43,511 nucleotides of DNA from NCBI GenBank assembly GCA_910574015.1, contig CAJSYQ010000032.1, positions 1 through 43,511 of the forward strand, read 5' to 3'. This document shows, in pieces, positions 24,631 through 32,653 of the stretch. This DNA is from Eubacteriaceae bacterium. GTDB lineage: Bacteria; Bacillota; Clostridia; Lachnospirales; Lachnospiraceae. A program made the position numbers and the translations under genes. Within the stretch, counting starts at the first letter, position 1. Every line of letters starts with the position of its first letter. The notes under the pieces were generated by a model, which searched no databases, had not been told where the DNA came from, and was given only the letters and a program-made list of their open reading frames with translations.

Positions 24631-25539
24631 TCACCTTACACAGCCAATAATCTCACGGATACTTGCCAGCCCCTCCCGCTGCGCGTAGGCCTCCAGTCCA
24701 TCGATGATCTCTGATGTGACATAGGGATTGAAGAAGTTTGCCGTCCCCACTGCTACCATCGTGGCCCCCGCCATAAGAAACTCAAGGGCATCCTCCGTAT
24801 TCTGAATCCCTCCCATGCCCAGCACCGGAATTTGTACCGCATTTGCCACCTGGTATACCATACGGACCGCAATGGGTTTCACACAGGGACCGGACATGCC
24901 GCCGGTTTGATTGGCAATGGCAAACGCCTTCCGGTTCACGTCGATCTTCATACCTGTCAGTGTATTGATCAGGGATACCCCGTCGGCGCCTCCTGCCTCC
25001 ACTGCCTTTGCCATCTCCGCAATGTCTGTTACATTGGGACTCAGCTTCATGATCACCGGCTGCTTTGCTTTCCTCTTTACTGCCCTGGTAATCTCCTCTG
25101 CCATCTCCGGCTTCTGGCCGAAGGCAATGCCGCCTGCCTTTACATTGGGACAGGAGATATTGATCTCCAGCATATCAATCTCTTCGTTCGCCAGCCTCTC
25201 CACAACCTCTTCGTAATCTTCTTTGGAGCTCCCGCAGACATTTACGATGATTCTGGCATTCTTCTCGTGTAGAAAAGGAAGATCCCGCTGAATCAGTGTC
25301 TCAATGCCTGGATTCTGCAGCCCGATGGCATTCAGCATGCCGGCGTGGGTTTCCGCAATACGGGGAACTGGATTTCCCGGCCACGGCACGTTTGCCACGC
25401 CTTTCGTCGTCACAGCACCCAGCCTGCCCAGATTCACAAACTCACTGTATTCCATACCAGAGCCAAATGTTCCGGAGGCTGTCGTCACCGGATTGTCAAA
25501 AGTGATCCCTGCAAAATTTACCTTTAATCTGTCACTCAT
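24631..25539 (-). CDS. pyrD: dihydroorotate dehydrogenase, class 1B catalytic subunit
   Basis: PyrD (class 1B) oxidises dihydroorotate to orotate with FMN and passes electrons through PyrK to NAD. The 302-residue protein has the TASGTFGSGMEY N-terminus, the class 1 NISCPN motif with catalytic Cys130, the FMN-binding MKLSPN and SLINTLTGM segments, and GMGGIQNTEDALEFLMAGA near the C-terminus. It is placed directly after pyrK (16-base gap), which is the usual order for the heterotetrameric NAD-linked enzyme. Confidence 0.97.
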   Translation of the reverse strand: MSDRLKVNFAGITFDNPVTTASGTFGSGMEYSEFVNLGRLGAVTTKGVANVPWPGNPVPRIAETHAGMLNAIGLQNPGIETLIQRDLPFLHEKNARIIVNVCGSSKEDYEEVVERLANEEIDMLEINISCPNVKAGGIAFGQKPEMAEEITRAVKRKAKQPVIMKLSPNVTDIAEMAKAVEAGGADGVSLINTLTGMKIDVNRKAFAIANQTGGMSGPCVKPIAVRMVYQVANAVQIPVLGMGGIQNTEDALEFLMAGATMVAVGTANFFNPYVTSEIIDGLEAYAQREGLASIREIIGCVR

Positions 25540-25555
25540 CTGCCTTCCTCCCTCC

Positions 25556-26335
25556 TCACAGCTCCACCTCAGTTGATAAGAATACCGGACCGTCTTTACA
25601 AACCCGTTTATTTTTTACCATAGAATGATCATCTACTTCTGTAGACTGGCACACACAGCCAAGGCAGGCGCCTATTCCGCATGCCATGCGCTCCTCCATG
25701 GACAGCCAGGCTGGTATCCCCTGTGTCAGTCCCCATGCCTTTACCCCACGGAGCATTGGTGTTGGACCACAGGAGTAGATCACATCTCCCTGCACATGAT
25801 TTTCACGCATGGCGTCGATCACATTCCCCTTTGTGCCAATACTGCCGTCTTCCGTGGCGATAACCACATGATCTGCTGCCGTCTGCAGCTCTTCCAGAAG
25901 AAAGGTATCAGAATTTCGATAACCGACTACGACCGTCACCTCTCCCTCCAGTTCTTTCGACAATTGTAGTAACGGCGGTATGCCAATTCCTCCGCCGATC
26001 AAGACCGCCCCTCTGCTTTTGGCCTCCTGCATGGGGAAACCATTTCCAAGGGGACCCAGCACCCGGATCTCCTCACCGGGATGCATCCGGGAAAATTCTT
26101 CCGTTCCGGTTCCCACTACACGGTATACCAGACGGAGCAGTCCCTTTTCTTTATGGATTTCACACAAGCTGATGGGACGCGGAAGAAGCCTGTCTCCATC
26201 CTGGCAGTATAGGGAGATAAACTGACCCGGTACTGCCTGTCCGGCAATTTCCTGCGCCTCCAGCCACATGGAGAAAACCCCCTCTGCCAGTCTGGAATTA
26301 TCTTTGATCTTTGCCTTACATTGTATTTTCGTCAT
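25556..26335 (-). CDS. pyrK: dihydroorotate dehydrogenase electron-transfer subunit
   Basis: PyrK carries FAD and a [2Fe-2S] cluster and links PyrD to NAD. The 259-residue product shows the FAD motif RPISLCEI, the NAD-binding GGGIGIPPLLQL stretch and the iron-sulfur motif ACGIGACLGCVC with a later Cys in RVCKDGP. I choose the ATG at 26335, preceded at good spacing by GGTGG. The ATG four codons earlier has no ribosome site and begins almost at the end of the predicted upstream RNA structure. That structure, in the gap to pyrF, may tune translation of this gene. Confidence 0.96.
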   Translation of the reverse strand: MTKIQCKAKIKDNSRLAEGVFSMWLEAQEIAGQAVPGQFISLYCQDGDRLLPRPISLCEIHKEKGLLRLVYRVVGTGTEEFSRMHPGEEIRVLGPLGNGFPMQEAKSRGAVLIGGGIGIPPLLQLSKELEGEVTVVVGYRNSDTFLLEELQTAADHVVIATEDGSIGTKGNVIDAMRENHVQGDVIYSCGPTPMLRGVKAWGLTQGIPAWLSMEERMACGIGACLGCVCQSTEVDDHSMVKNKRVCKDGPVFLSTEVEL

Positions 26336-26349
26336 ATTTTCCACCATTC

Positions 26350-26400
26350 ACACACGCCATTGTGCATAAAGAAGTTTGGGCGTGTGCTCACAAACTTCCT
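26350..26400 (-). promoter_or_regulatory. predicted H-type RNA pseudoknot upstream of pyrK
   Basis: In the mRNA sense (minus strand) GAAGTTTG (26398-26391) pairs perfectly with CAAACTTC (26378-26371), and CACACGCC (26386-26379) pairs perfectly with GGCGTGTG (26358-26351). The order is S1, 4-base loop, S2, S1', 12-base loop, S2', that is, interleaved as in an H-type pseudoknot, with the two stems adjacent and able to stack. Each stem can be lengthened by one or two pairs including G-U. S2' ends 5 bases before GGTGG, the pyrK ribosome site. If not a pseudoknot, the two hairpins would be mutually exclusive, which would also suit a switch. Known small pseudoknot riboswitches (preQ1, SAM-II, fluoride) do not match by eye. 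Confidence 0.6.
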
Positions 26401-26406
26401 GTCCTT

Positions 26407-27324
26407 TCAAAAAATGCCTGCTATGTCCTCAATCATATCCATTACTGCCTGCCGGGAAGCATCCGCATAGTTCTTCTCACCAAAACCGGCATATTTCTCC
26501 TGTTTATAAGCACATATAATGCCCCGGGAGGAGTTGACGATGGCTCCCAGCCCATCTTTATTGAAGTACGGCTTCAGATCCTCCGCCGTACCGCCCTGTG
26601 CACCGTACCCCGGCACGAGAATATATGTCTTCGGCATGATGTCCCGGAGCACCTTACCCATCTCTGGATAGGTAGCTCCCACAACAGCTCCCACATAGCT
26701 GTAAGAATCTCCCATACAGTCCTCTCCCCATTTTGCCACCTGTTCGCCCACAAGCTCATATAATGGCTTGCCGTCTATCTTCTGATCCTGAAATTCTCCA
26801 GAGGACGGATTGGATGTCTTTACCAAAACAAAAATCCCCCTCTTCTCCTCCTTACATACGTCAATAAATGGTTTCACGCCGTCGCTTCCAAGATAAGGAT
26901 TTACTGTGACAAAGTCCTCCTGAAATCCAGAGAGCTTTGTATTTCCCACCGTTACACTTCCGATATGGGCATTGGCATAAGCAGCCGACGTGGAGCCGAT
27001 GTCGCCACGTTTAATGTCTCCGATCACCACCAGACCCTTTTCCTTACAATAATCCACTGTCTTTTTGAAAGCAGCAAGCCCTGGAATGCCGAACTGCTCA
27101 TACATGGCGATCTGTGGCTTCACGGCAGGGATCAGGTCATAAACGGCGTCGATGATCCCCTTATTGTATTGCCAGATGGCCTCTCCTGCCGCCTCCAGCG
27201 TCTCTCCCTGCTCCTTTACTGCACTTTCCATTATATGGGACGGGATATAATCCAGCATAGGATCCAGCCCTACTATTACAGGCGCTCCCGTCTTCTTAAT
27301 ATTCTCTATCAACTTATTGATCAT
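26407..27324 (-). CDS. pyrF: orotidine 5'-phosphate decarboxylase, type 2
   Basis: PyrF decarboxylates OMP to UMP. The 305-residue length and sequence fit the longer type 2 family. The active-site core GDIKRGDIGSTS (Asp103, Lys105, Asp108) is intact, as are GLDPMLDYIP at the N-terminus and a phosphate-binding VPGYGAQGG. The ATG at 27324 is chosen because GGAGGT lies just upstream, inside the last codons of pyrC; an in-frame extension to 27456 would overlap pyrC. Only one base separates the pyrC stop from this start, so translation is probably coupled. Confidence 0.96.
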   Translation of the reverse strand: MINKLIENIKKTGAPVIVGLDPMLDYIPSHIMESAVKEQGETLEAAGEAIWQYNKGIIDAVYDLIPAVKPQIAMYEQFGIPGLAAFKKTVDYCKEKGLVVIGDIKRGDIGSTSAAYANAHIGSVTVGNTKLSGFQEDFVTVNPYLGSDGVKPFIDVCKEEKRGIFVLVKTSNPSSGEFQDQKIDGKPLYELVGEQVAKWGEDCMGDSYSYVGAVVGATYPEMGKVLRDIMPKTYILVPGYGAQGGTAEDLKPYFNKDGLGAIVNSSRGIICAYKQEKYAGFGEKNYADASRQAVMDMIEDIAGIF

Positions 27325-27325
27325 C

Positions 27326-28627
27326 TCATTTACCTCCACTGTACTGATACACGATTTCTCCGCCCGCGATGGTATAATGGACACGCCCCTGGACTCTTGT
27401 GCCGTGAAATGGTGTATTTTTTCCTTTTGATACAAAAGTATTTTTGTCAATCTCATAGACGGAATCCATGTCCGCTATAGTGATATCGGCTGGCATTCCC
27501 GGCGAGAGATCTCCCCCCGGCACCCCCAGGATCCGGCAGGGATTTGTACTCATACGCTCCACCAGCTGCATCGGCGTCAGATAACCTTTTTTTACAAGAT
27601 ATGTCACCGCAAGGGCATATGCCGTCTCGGAACCCACAATGCCGAAAGGCGCATCGGCAATAGATTTCTTCTTCTCCTCTTCGCCATGGGGGGCATGGTC
27701 GGTGGAAATCGCCTCCATGATCCCCTCAGAGAGCCCCTGGCACAGCATGTCCACATCCCCCCTGCTACGCAGCGGCGGGTTCATCTTATAATTGGCATCA
27801 TCCGACGGAATCTCGTCCTCCGTCATGGCGAAGTGATGGGGGCATACCTCTCCGGACACCGGAACACCCTGCTCCTTCGCAAATCGGATCATAGCTACGC
27901 TGTCCCTGGTGGAGCAGTGGCACAGATGCAGTCTTGCCCCGGTTTCTCTGGCCAGCAGGATATCCCTTGCCACGATGACGTCCTCCACTGCATTAGAGAT
28001 CCCAGGGATGCCTAGGAAATCAGCCTTCTTCCCCGCATTCATGGCCCCGTTCCCCACCATATTTTTGTCCTCACAGTGAGCCAGTACCGGAATCCCTGCC
28101 TTCGCCGCCTCTTCCATTGCCCTTCTGTAGAGCTGTGCATCCATCACGGATTTGCCGTCCTCACTGATGGCTTTGGCACCGGCCTGTACCATCCCGGCGA
28201 TGTCAGTGATCTCTTTTCCCATCTGCCCCTTTGTCACAGCGCCCACCGGATACACATGGATCTTACTGTCCCGCCCGGCAATGTCAAGAATCCTCTTTAT
28301 CATCTCCGGGCAGTCTGTGGCCGGGTTTGTATTTGGCATAGGGCAAACTGCCGTAAATCCGCCTTTGGCTGCCGCCGCGGTCCCCGTCCGTATCGTCTCC
28401 TTGTACTCAAAACCCGGCTCCCGCAGATGCACATGCAGATCGACAAAGCCCGGCATCACGTATTTGCCGGCCGCATCGATCACTTCTGCATTCTCAAATT
28501 CTTCCTTCTCATCCGAAGAAAGGCTGCCGATACCGGCAACCCTTCCCTCTTTAATATAAATATCACATATTTCATCACAGTGATTTGCGGGATCCAGAAG
28601 ATGTCCATTCTTAATCCATAAATTCAA
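27326..28627 (-). CDS. pyrC: dihydroorotase
   Basis: PyrC closes N-carbamoyl-aspartate to dihydroorotate. This 433-residue protein is a type I dihydroorotase of the amidohydrolase fold. Visible metal-site motifs are DLHVHLREPG (His65, His67), a histidine in LAHCEDK, another in HLCHCS, and the catalytic Asp in STDHAPH. The start codon is TTG, with GGCGG 8 bases upstream; the ATG just before it is followed at once by a stop in its frame. It lies 18 bases after the Nudix gene stop, and its end carries the pyrF ribosome site. Confidence 0.96.
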   Translation of the reverse strand: MNLWIKNGHLLDPANHCDEICDIYIKEGRVAGIGSLSSDEKEEFENAEVIDAAGKYVMPGFVDLHVHLREPGFEYKETIRTGTAAAAKGGFTAVCPMPNTNPATDCPEMIKRILDIAGRDSKIHVYPVGAVTKGQMGKEITDIAGMVQAGAKAISEDGKSVMDAQLYRRAMEEAAKAGIPVLAHCEDKNMVGNGAMNAGKKADFLGIPGISNAVEDVIVARDILLARETGARLHLCHCSTRDSVAMIRFAKEQGVPVSGEVCPHHFAMTEDEIPSDDANYKMNPPLRSRGDVDMLCQGLSEGIMEAISTDHAPHGEEEKKKSIADAPFGIVGSETAYALAVTYLVKKGYLTPMQLVERMSTNPCRILGVPGGDLSPGMPADITIADMDSVYEIDKNTFVSKGKNTPFHGTRVQGRVHYTIAGGEIVYQYSGGK

Positions 28628-28645
28628 TCCATCAGCCGCCTTTCC

Positions 28646-29095
28646 TCACGCATGAAAATCAAACTCATCGAGACCAAAATCATCCAGGTTAAAAGAGTTC
28701 GACAAGCCTGCATTTTCTATGTCCTTCACTACTGCCGGGTTGGTGATGACCTGCGAGATCTCTTCTCTGACTACCCACCGGTAATTATGCAGTTCCTCTG
28801 ATAAGATCACTTCATCGGAAGCGGCTTCACAGAGAAAGGCAATTCCTGCGGTGCAGGTTTCACCAGCAGTGAATCCCCATGTATAAAGGACCTTATCCGG
28901 CACAACTGAAAGTCCCACCTTTTCTCCCACAAGCCTCTCTACCGCCTTATCCGGCGTCTCGCCAAACTCCATCTCGCCGTCTACAAACTCCCACTGGTAC
29001 GGCTCAAAGATCCGGTCATCATACCAGCGCTCTACAGCCAGATATCTTCCGTTATGTCTTACGATCCCCTTGATCAGAATACGAAATTTCCCCAT
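28646..29095 (-). CDS. Nudix-family protein with degenerate Nudix box
   Basis: The 149-residue protein has the Nudix fold outline (strand-rich N-terminus, GEMEFGETPDKAVERL helix, and late strands). Compared with G-x5-E-x7-R-E-U-x-E-E-x-G-U, the box reads with Leu55 in place of the first Glu and Lys59 in place of the last Glu; only Gly40, Glu46, Arg54 and Glu58 remain. Activity may be weak or lost. The ATG at 29095 is preferred, since the longer frame overlaps asd and this one has AAAGGAG upstream. It sits between asd (34-base gap) and pyrC and is probably cotranscribed with them. The substrate cannot be told. Confidence 0.82.
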   Translation of the reverse strand: MGKFRILIKGIVRHNGRYLAVERWYDDRIFEPYQWEFVDGEMEFGETPDKAVERLVGEKVGLSVVPDKVLYTWGFTAGETCTAGIAFLCEAASDEVILSEELHNYRWVVREEISQVITNPAVVKDIENAGLSNSFNLDDFGLDEFDFHA

Positions 29096-29129
29096 AGTAT
29101 CCTGCACTCCTTTCAGAAATATCAATATG

Positions 29130-30215
29130 CTATTTTGCGGCAATATATCCCTTTGCCTTAAGCAGCTCCGCCATCAGTACGGCACCGCCGGCTGCTCCGC
29201 GTATCGTGTTATGGGACAGACCTACAAATTTCCAGTCAAAGTAAGCGTCCTCCCTGAGTCTTCCAATACTGACACCAAAGCCATTCTCATAATTTACATC
29301 CAACGCCACTTGGGGGCGGTTATCTTCTTCCAGATACTGGATAAACTGTTTCGGCGCATTGGGAAGCCCCAGTTCCTGTGGCGCTCCCTTAAACTCCACC
29401 AGCGCCTGGATCAGTTCCTCCTTTGTGGGCTTGCCGGCAAAATTGACGAAGACAGCTGCCGTGTGGCCGTCCAAAACGGGAACACGGATACACTGGCTGG
29501 TGATGAGCGGAGCATCTGCCTTTACAATCTGGCCGTTCTCCACCTTACCCCAGATACGGAGAGGCTCCTGTTCGCTCTTCTCCTCTTCACCACCGATAAA
29601 GGGAATAATGTTGTGTTCCATCTCCGGCCAGTCCTGAAAGTTCTTTCCGGCACCTGAAATCGCCTGATATGTCGTCGCCACTACCACCGTCGGCTCAAAT
29701 TTGCGCCACGCCGTCAGGGCAGGGGCATAACTCTGGATCGAGCAGTTCGGTTTCACACAGATAAATCCCCTTGTGGTGCCAAGACGCTTTTTCTGGCTTT
29801 CGATCACCTCCAGATGCTCTGGGTTTACCTCCGGCACGATCATGGGAACATCTGGTGTCCATCTGTGTGCACTGTTGTTGGATACAACAGGAATCTCGGC
29901 CTTCGCATAGTCTTCTTCTATTTTTTTGATCTCTTCTTTCGTCATATCCACGGCACTGAAAACAAAATCAACCTCGGAACTGACTGCATCAATATCGTTT
30001 ACATTTTTTACAACAATCCTTTTTACTGCTTCCGGCATCGGTGCCTGCATCTTCCAACGGCCTCCCACTGCCTCCTCATATGTCTTTCCTGCACTTCTCG
30101 GACTGGCTGCAATGGTCACAACCTCAAACCACGGATGATCCTCCAGCAAAGAAATGAACCTCTGCCCCACCATACCGGTACCGCCAAGGATACCCACTTT
30201 CAACTTATCGCTCAT
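29130..30215 (-). CDS. asd: aspartate-semialdehyde dehydrogenase
   Basis: Asd reduces aspartyl phosphate to aspartate semialdehyde with NADPH, the branch point to lysine/diaminopimelate, threonine and methionine. The 361-residue protein has the NADP loop GGTGMVGQRF, the catalytic Cys158 in KPNCSIQ, and the basic His251 in VLDGHTAAVFVNF. Length and insertions fit the archaeal/yeast-like branch of the family, which also occurs in many Clostridia. A good promoter and GGAGGT lie upstream. It appears to head the asd-nudix-pyrCFKD operon; I see no lysine riboswitch in its short leader. Confidence 0.96.
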   Translation of the reverse strand: MSDKLKVGILGGTGMVGQRFISLLEDHPWFEVVTIAASPRSAGKTYEEAVGGRWKMQAPMPEAVKRIVVKNVNDIDAVSSEVDFVFSAVDMTKEEIKKIEEDYAKAEIPVVSNNSAHRWTPDVPMIVPEVNPEHLEVIESQKKRLGTTRGFICVKPNCSIQSYAPALTAWRKFEPTVVVATTYQAISGAGKNFQDWPEMEHNIIPFIGGEEEKSEQEPLRIWGKVENGQIVKADAPLITSQCIRVPVLDGHTAAVFVNFAGKPTKEELIQALVEFKGAPQELGLPNAPKQFIQYLEEDNRPQVALDVNYENGFGVSIGRLREDAYFDWKFVGLSHNTIRGAAGGAVLMAELLKAKGYIAAK

Positions 30216-30268
30216 GATCTACCTCCATTTGTGCATGTTCTCTCTTATCTATATTCATAGTCTTTCTT

Positions 30269-30297
30269 ATCATACACTATTTTGAAGTTGATTTCAA
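30269..30297 (-). promoter_or_regulatory. sigma-A promoter of the asd-pyr operon
   Basis: On the minus strand TTGAAA (30297-30292) and TATGAT (30274-30269) are 17 bases apart. The start near 30262 gives a 47-base leader ending in GGAGGT before the asd ATG. There is no room for a PyrR attenuator. The neighbouring BlaR1-like gene ends 33 bases upstream without a visible terminator, so some read-through into this operon is possible. Confidence 0.75.
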
Positions 30298-30329
30298 GCA
30301 CTAAGAATCGAAGTAAGCCAACGCAGCAT

Positions 30330-32195
30330 TTACTTTTCCATGTCCCTCCATGGGATTTTATCAAACAGCGCCCGGATACCATGGGGGCTGAAGCTCAGAT
30401 AACGGTCTTCGTATTCATAATAGATTCCATTGATCCGTATCACCCTGCAGCTGTCGTCCCCCCAGGTAAGCTGTATTTCCTTTCCATTCTCCAACTGCAG
30501 TTTGAGAACAGCCGTCCCAAAAGGACAGGCAGAACTCCCTTGGATGTCTTCCGCATTCGAAAGTATATTTTCTAAAATCTTCAGTTTGGATTTCTCTGTC
30601 AAAGTCTGCCGATACGTTTTTTCATCGCTTTTATTCCTTATATATTTATAAGAAATCTCTGCGGATATCACATTCTTGATCTGGGATGGCTCGATCCGCT
30701 CATAATCCAGCTCTTCCCTGCAGATCCTCTCCAATTCCTGACATAACTCCGGCAGATACATAACAGCAGTCTCCTCCGGATCGTCTTCCTCTTCCCCACC
30801 ATACAGAAATGCCACATAACCTCCTGTATATACAGTCCACACATTCCCTTTGTAAGAAATGACATAACCGGTGGTTTTTGTCTTCTGCAGCTTCTTCTCC
30901 ATCGCCTCTGTACAACCATTGTCTGGATCCAGTTTTGATGCCAGCTGTTTTAGCTGTTCTGCCTCTCCACCTCCGGGCTCATAATAATGAGGTTCTGCCT
31001 CCCCATCCTCGGGTCTCCAGAAACCAATCCTCACCTGTTCTTCAACGGACTCCAGGGCCTCGCCCTTTTCTGCCGCGTCCAGAGTACCGGTTATCTCATA
31101 TCCATGCACTTCAGTGGAGGCAGCTGCCAAGCTCTGCTCCATCTCCCCTCCCTCTGTCATTCTGTTCGTCAGACATACAACAGCGGCTGCCAGCACGATA
31201 AAAGCAGCGAACATCCCCATCCACTTTCCCTTTTTATGAAAATTCAGGATATGGCGGATCCTCTTTCCTGTATCACTCTCTCCAAAAGCAGGCAGGCTCA
31301 TGGATGGGCGGCGCCTGTTTGTGGCGAAGGCAAGCAGCGACCGGCTGTACTCATCCCGGATATCCTGCCCCATAGATACCAGCACATACTCATCACAGCT
31401 CATCTCCATATCCCTTACCATGCAGAAAAAGGATACCCACACCAGCGGATGAAACCAGTATACCGTCAGTATAAGAAAGGCAGCGATCTTGATCAGATGA
31501 TCCCCTCTCCTGATGTGATACCTTTCATGCCGCAGAATATAGTTTTCTTCTGTCTCCCCCAGGTGGAACGGGATATAGATCCGGGGGCGGAATATTCCCG
31601 CAACAAAGGGTGAGGCAACTCCGCTGCACTGATAGATATTCTCTCTGTACAAAACCGCATTCCGCAATCTGCGCCGCATATGCAGCATAACATAAATATT
31701 CCATAAGAGAATTAACGCGATTCCCGTCAGCCAGACAAGGGCAGCAGGCTGCAGTATTTCAGGAAAAACCGTCGGGGATCCACTGTTCGGATCAGATGGA
31801 TCCGGAGCACTGGGCACCTGCCCATGCAAAGAAATGTCCTCTGCCGCCTTCTTATCCTCCCTGATCTCTTCCCTCACTCTTCCCTGCCCCGCCGCCGTCC
31901 CTTCCGGCAGTCCTGCACCCAGACTAATTTTCTCTGCCGGCACAACTTCTTCCTTTTGTCCGAAGGCAGCGAAATTGCTTTTCTCCGGCAGAATCCGTAG
32001 ATTGAACAGGCTCAGGGAGGATGTCACTGCCACCGGGCACACCAGCCGGATTCCCACAATAAGCCACAGCAGATACGCATACTTGCGGGGAAACCGTTTC
32101 ATAAGCATACGAATCAGTAAAACGGCAGCGATCACAATGGCCGCCGCTCCTCCCATAGACAGAATCCCGGCAAAAACTTCACTTATACGATTCAT
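30330..32195 (-). CDS. BlaR1/MecR1-like M56 metallopeptidase sensor
   Basis: These are membrane zinc peptidases that relieve repression by their BlaI partner when they sense a signal. The 621-residue protein has transmembrane segments at about 12-32, 38-56, 150-170, 236-256 and 325-343, the zinc motif HERYH (223-227) and the downstream Glu/Asp region RDMEMSCDEYVL. Instead of the penicillin-binding sensor domain of true BlaR1, the C-terminal outside part (about 350-621) is an acidic domain I do not recognise, so the inducing signal is probably not a beta-lactam. Its start overlaps the stop of the BlaI-like gene by 4 bases (ATGA). Confidence 0.87.
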   Translation of the reverse strand: MNRISEVFAGILSMGGAAAIVIAAVLLIRMLMKRFPRKYAYLLWLIVGIRLVCPVAVTSSLSLFNLRILPEKSNFAAFGQKEEVVPAEKISLGAGLPEGTAAGQGRVREEIREDKKAAEDISLHGQVPSAPDPSDPNSGSPTVFPEILQPAALVWLTGIALILLWNIYVMLHMRRRLRNAVLYRENIYQCSGVASPFVAGIFRPRIYIPFHLGETEENYILRHERYHIRRGDHLIKIAAFLILTVYWFHPLVWVSFFCMVRDMEMSCDEYVLVSMGQDIRDEYSRSLLAFATNRRRPSMSLPAFGESDTGKRIRHILNFHKKGKWMGMFAAFIVLAAAVVCLTNRMTEGGEMEQSLAAASTEVHGYEITGTLDAAEKGEALESVEEQVRIGFWRPEDGEAEPHYYEPGGGEAEQLKQLASKLDPDNGCTEAMEKKLQKTKTTGYVISYKGNVWTVYTGGYVAFLYGGEEEDDPEETAVMYLPELCQELERICREELDYERIEPSQIKNVISAEISYKYIRNKSDEKTYRQTLTEKSKLKILENILSNAEDIQGSSACPFGTAVLKLQLENGKEIQLTWGDDSCRVIRINGIYYEYEDRYLSFSPHGIRALFDKIPWRDMEK

Positions 32196-32560
32196 AGGCT
32201 CTGCCCCCTGTGCTCATCTATAAGCTTTTTAATCTTCTCCGCTTCCCTTTCCGAGATTTTCTTCCCACCAAGAAAAGCCGCCAGAAACTGAGGCAGCGAT
32301 CCGTTAAAGGTTCTCTCGACAAAATACTCCGATTCGTCAGCCTGCACCCTGTCCTTGCTGATCAATACAGAGACAACGGCATCTTCATTGACAATATATC
32401 CTTTCTCGCTGAGCTTCCGTATCGTCGTATAGGTGGTGGATTTTTTCCATCCAAGGACTTCATTGCATTTCCTCACCAGATCGCCGGAATTGATCGGTGC
32501 ATATTCCCACACAATCTGCATAAACCGGTAATCGCTGTCACATAATTTCAAATATTCCAT
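32192..32560 (-). CDS. BlaI/MecI-family transcriptional repressor
   Basis: The 122-residue protein is a winged-helix repressor of the BlaI family: recognition region KKSTTYTTIRKLSEKGYI and C-terminal dimerisation helices with the SLPQFLAAFLGG motif. BlaI-type repressors bind dyads near their own promoter and are cleaved or inactivated through the BlaR1 partner. An almost perfect 10-bp dyad lies over its own -10 region, which predicts autoregulation. Translation is coupled to the sensor gene downstream. No beta-lactamase or PBP gene lies next to it. AGGGAAAGAT supplies the ribosome site. Confidence 0.93.
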   Translation of the reverse strand: MEYLKLCDSDYRFMQIVWEYAPINSGDLVRKCNEVLGWKKSTTYTTIRKLSEKGYIVNEDAVVSVLISKDRVQADESEYFVERTFNGSLPQFLAAFLGGKKISEREAEKIKKLIDEHRGQSL

Positions 32561-32590
32561 ATCTTTCCCTCCATTCAGAGTTTATAACAA

Positions 32591-32638
32591 TAGACCTATC
32601 ATTACGATAAGTCTATAATAATAAACCATTTTTGTCAA
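32591..32638 (-). promoter_or_regulatory. BlaI-like promoter with overlapping operator dyad
   Basis: On the minus strand TTGACA (32638-32633) and TAGACT (32615-32610) are 17 bases apart. The arms TAGACCTATC (32591-32600) and GATAAGTCTA (32606-32615) form an inverted repeat with 9 of 10 pairs around 5 bases. One arm covers the -10 box, so bound repressor would block RNA polymerase. This is the position and half-site spacing expected for BlaI autoregulation. Confidence 0.75.
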
Positions 32639-32653
32639 GAGGGCAATACGGCT

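Noticed and set aside
24511-24714. 67-residue plus-strand frame at the pyrD end
   Set aside because: It runs antisense into pyrD and lacks a ribosome site.
30216-30262. Lysine riboswitch before asd
   Set aside because: The leader is only about 47 bases long, much shorter than the lysine aptamer.
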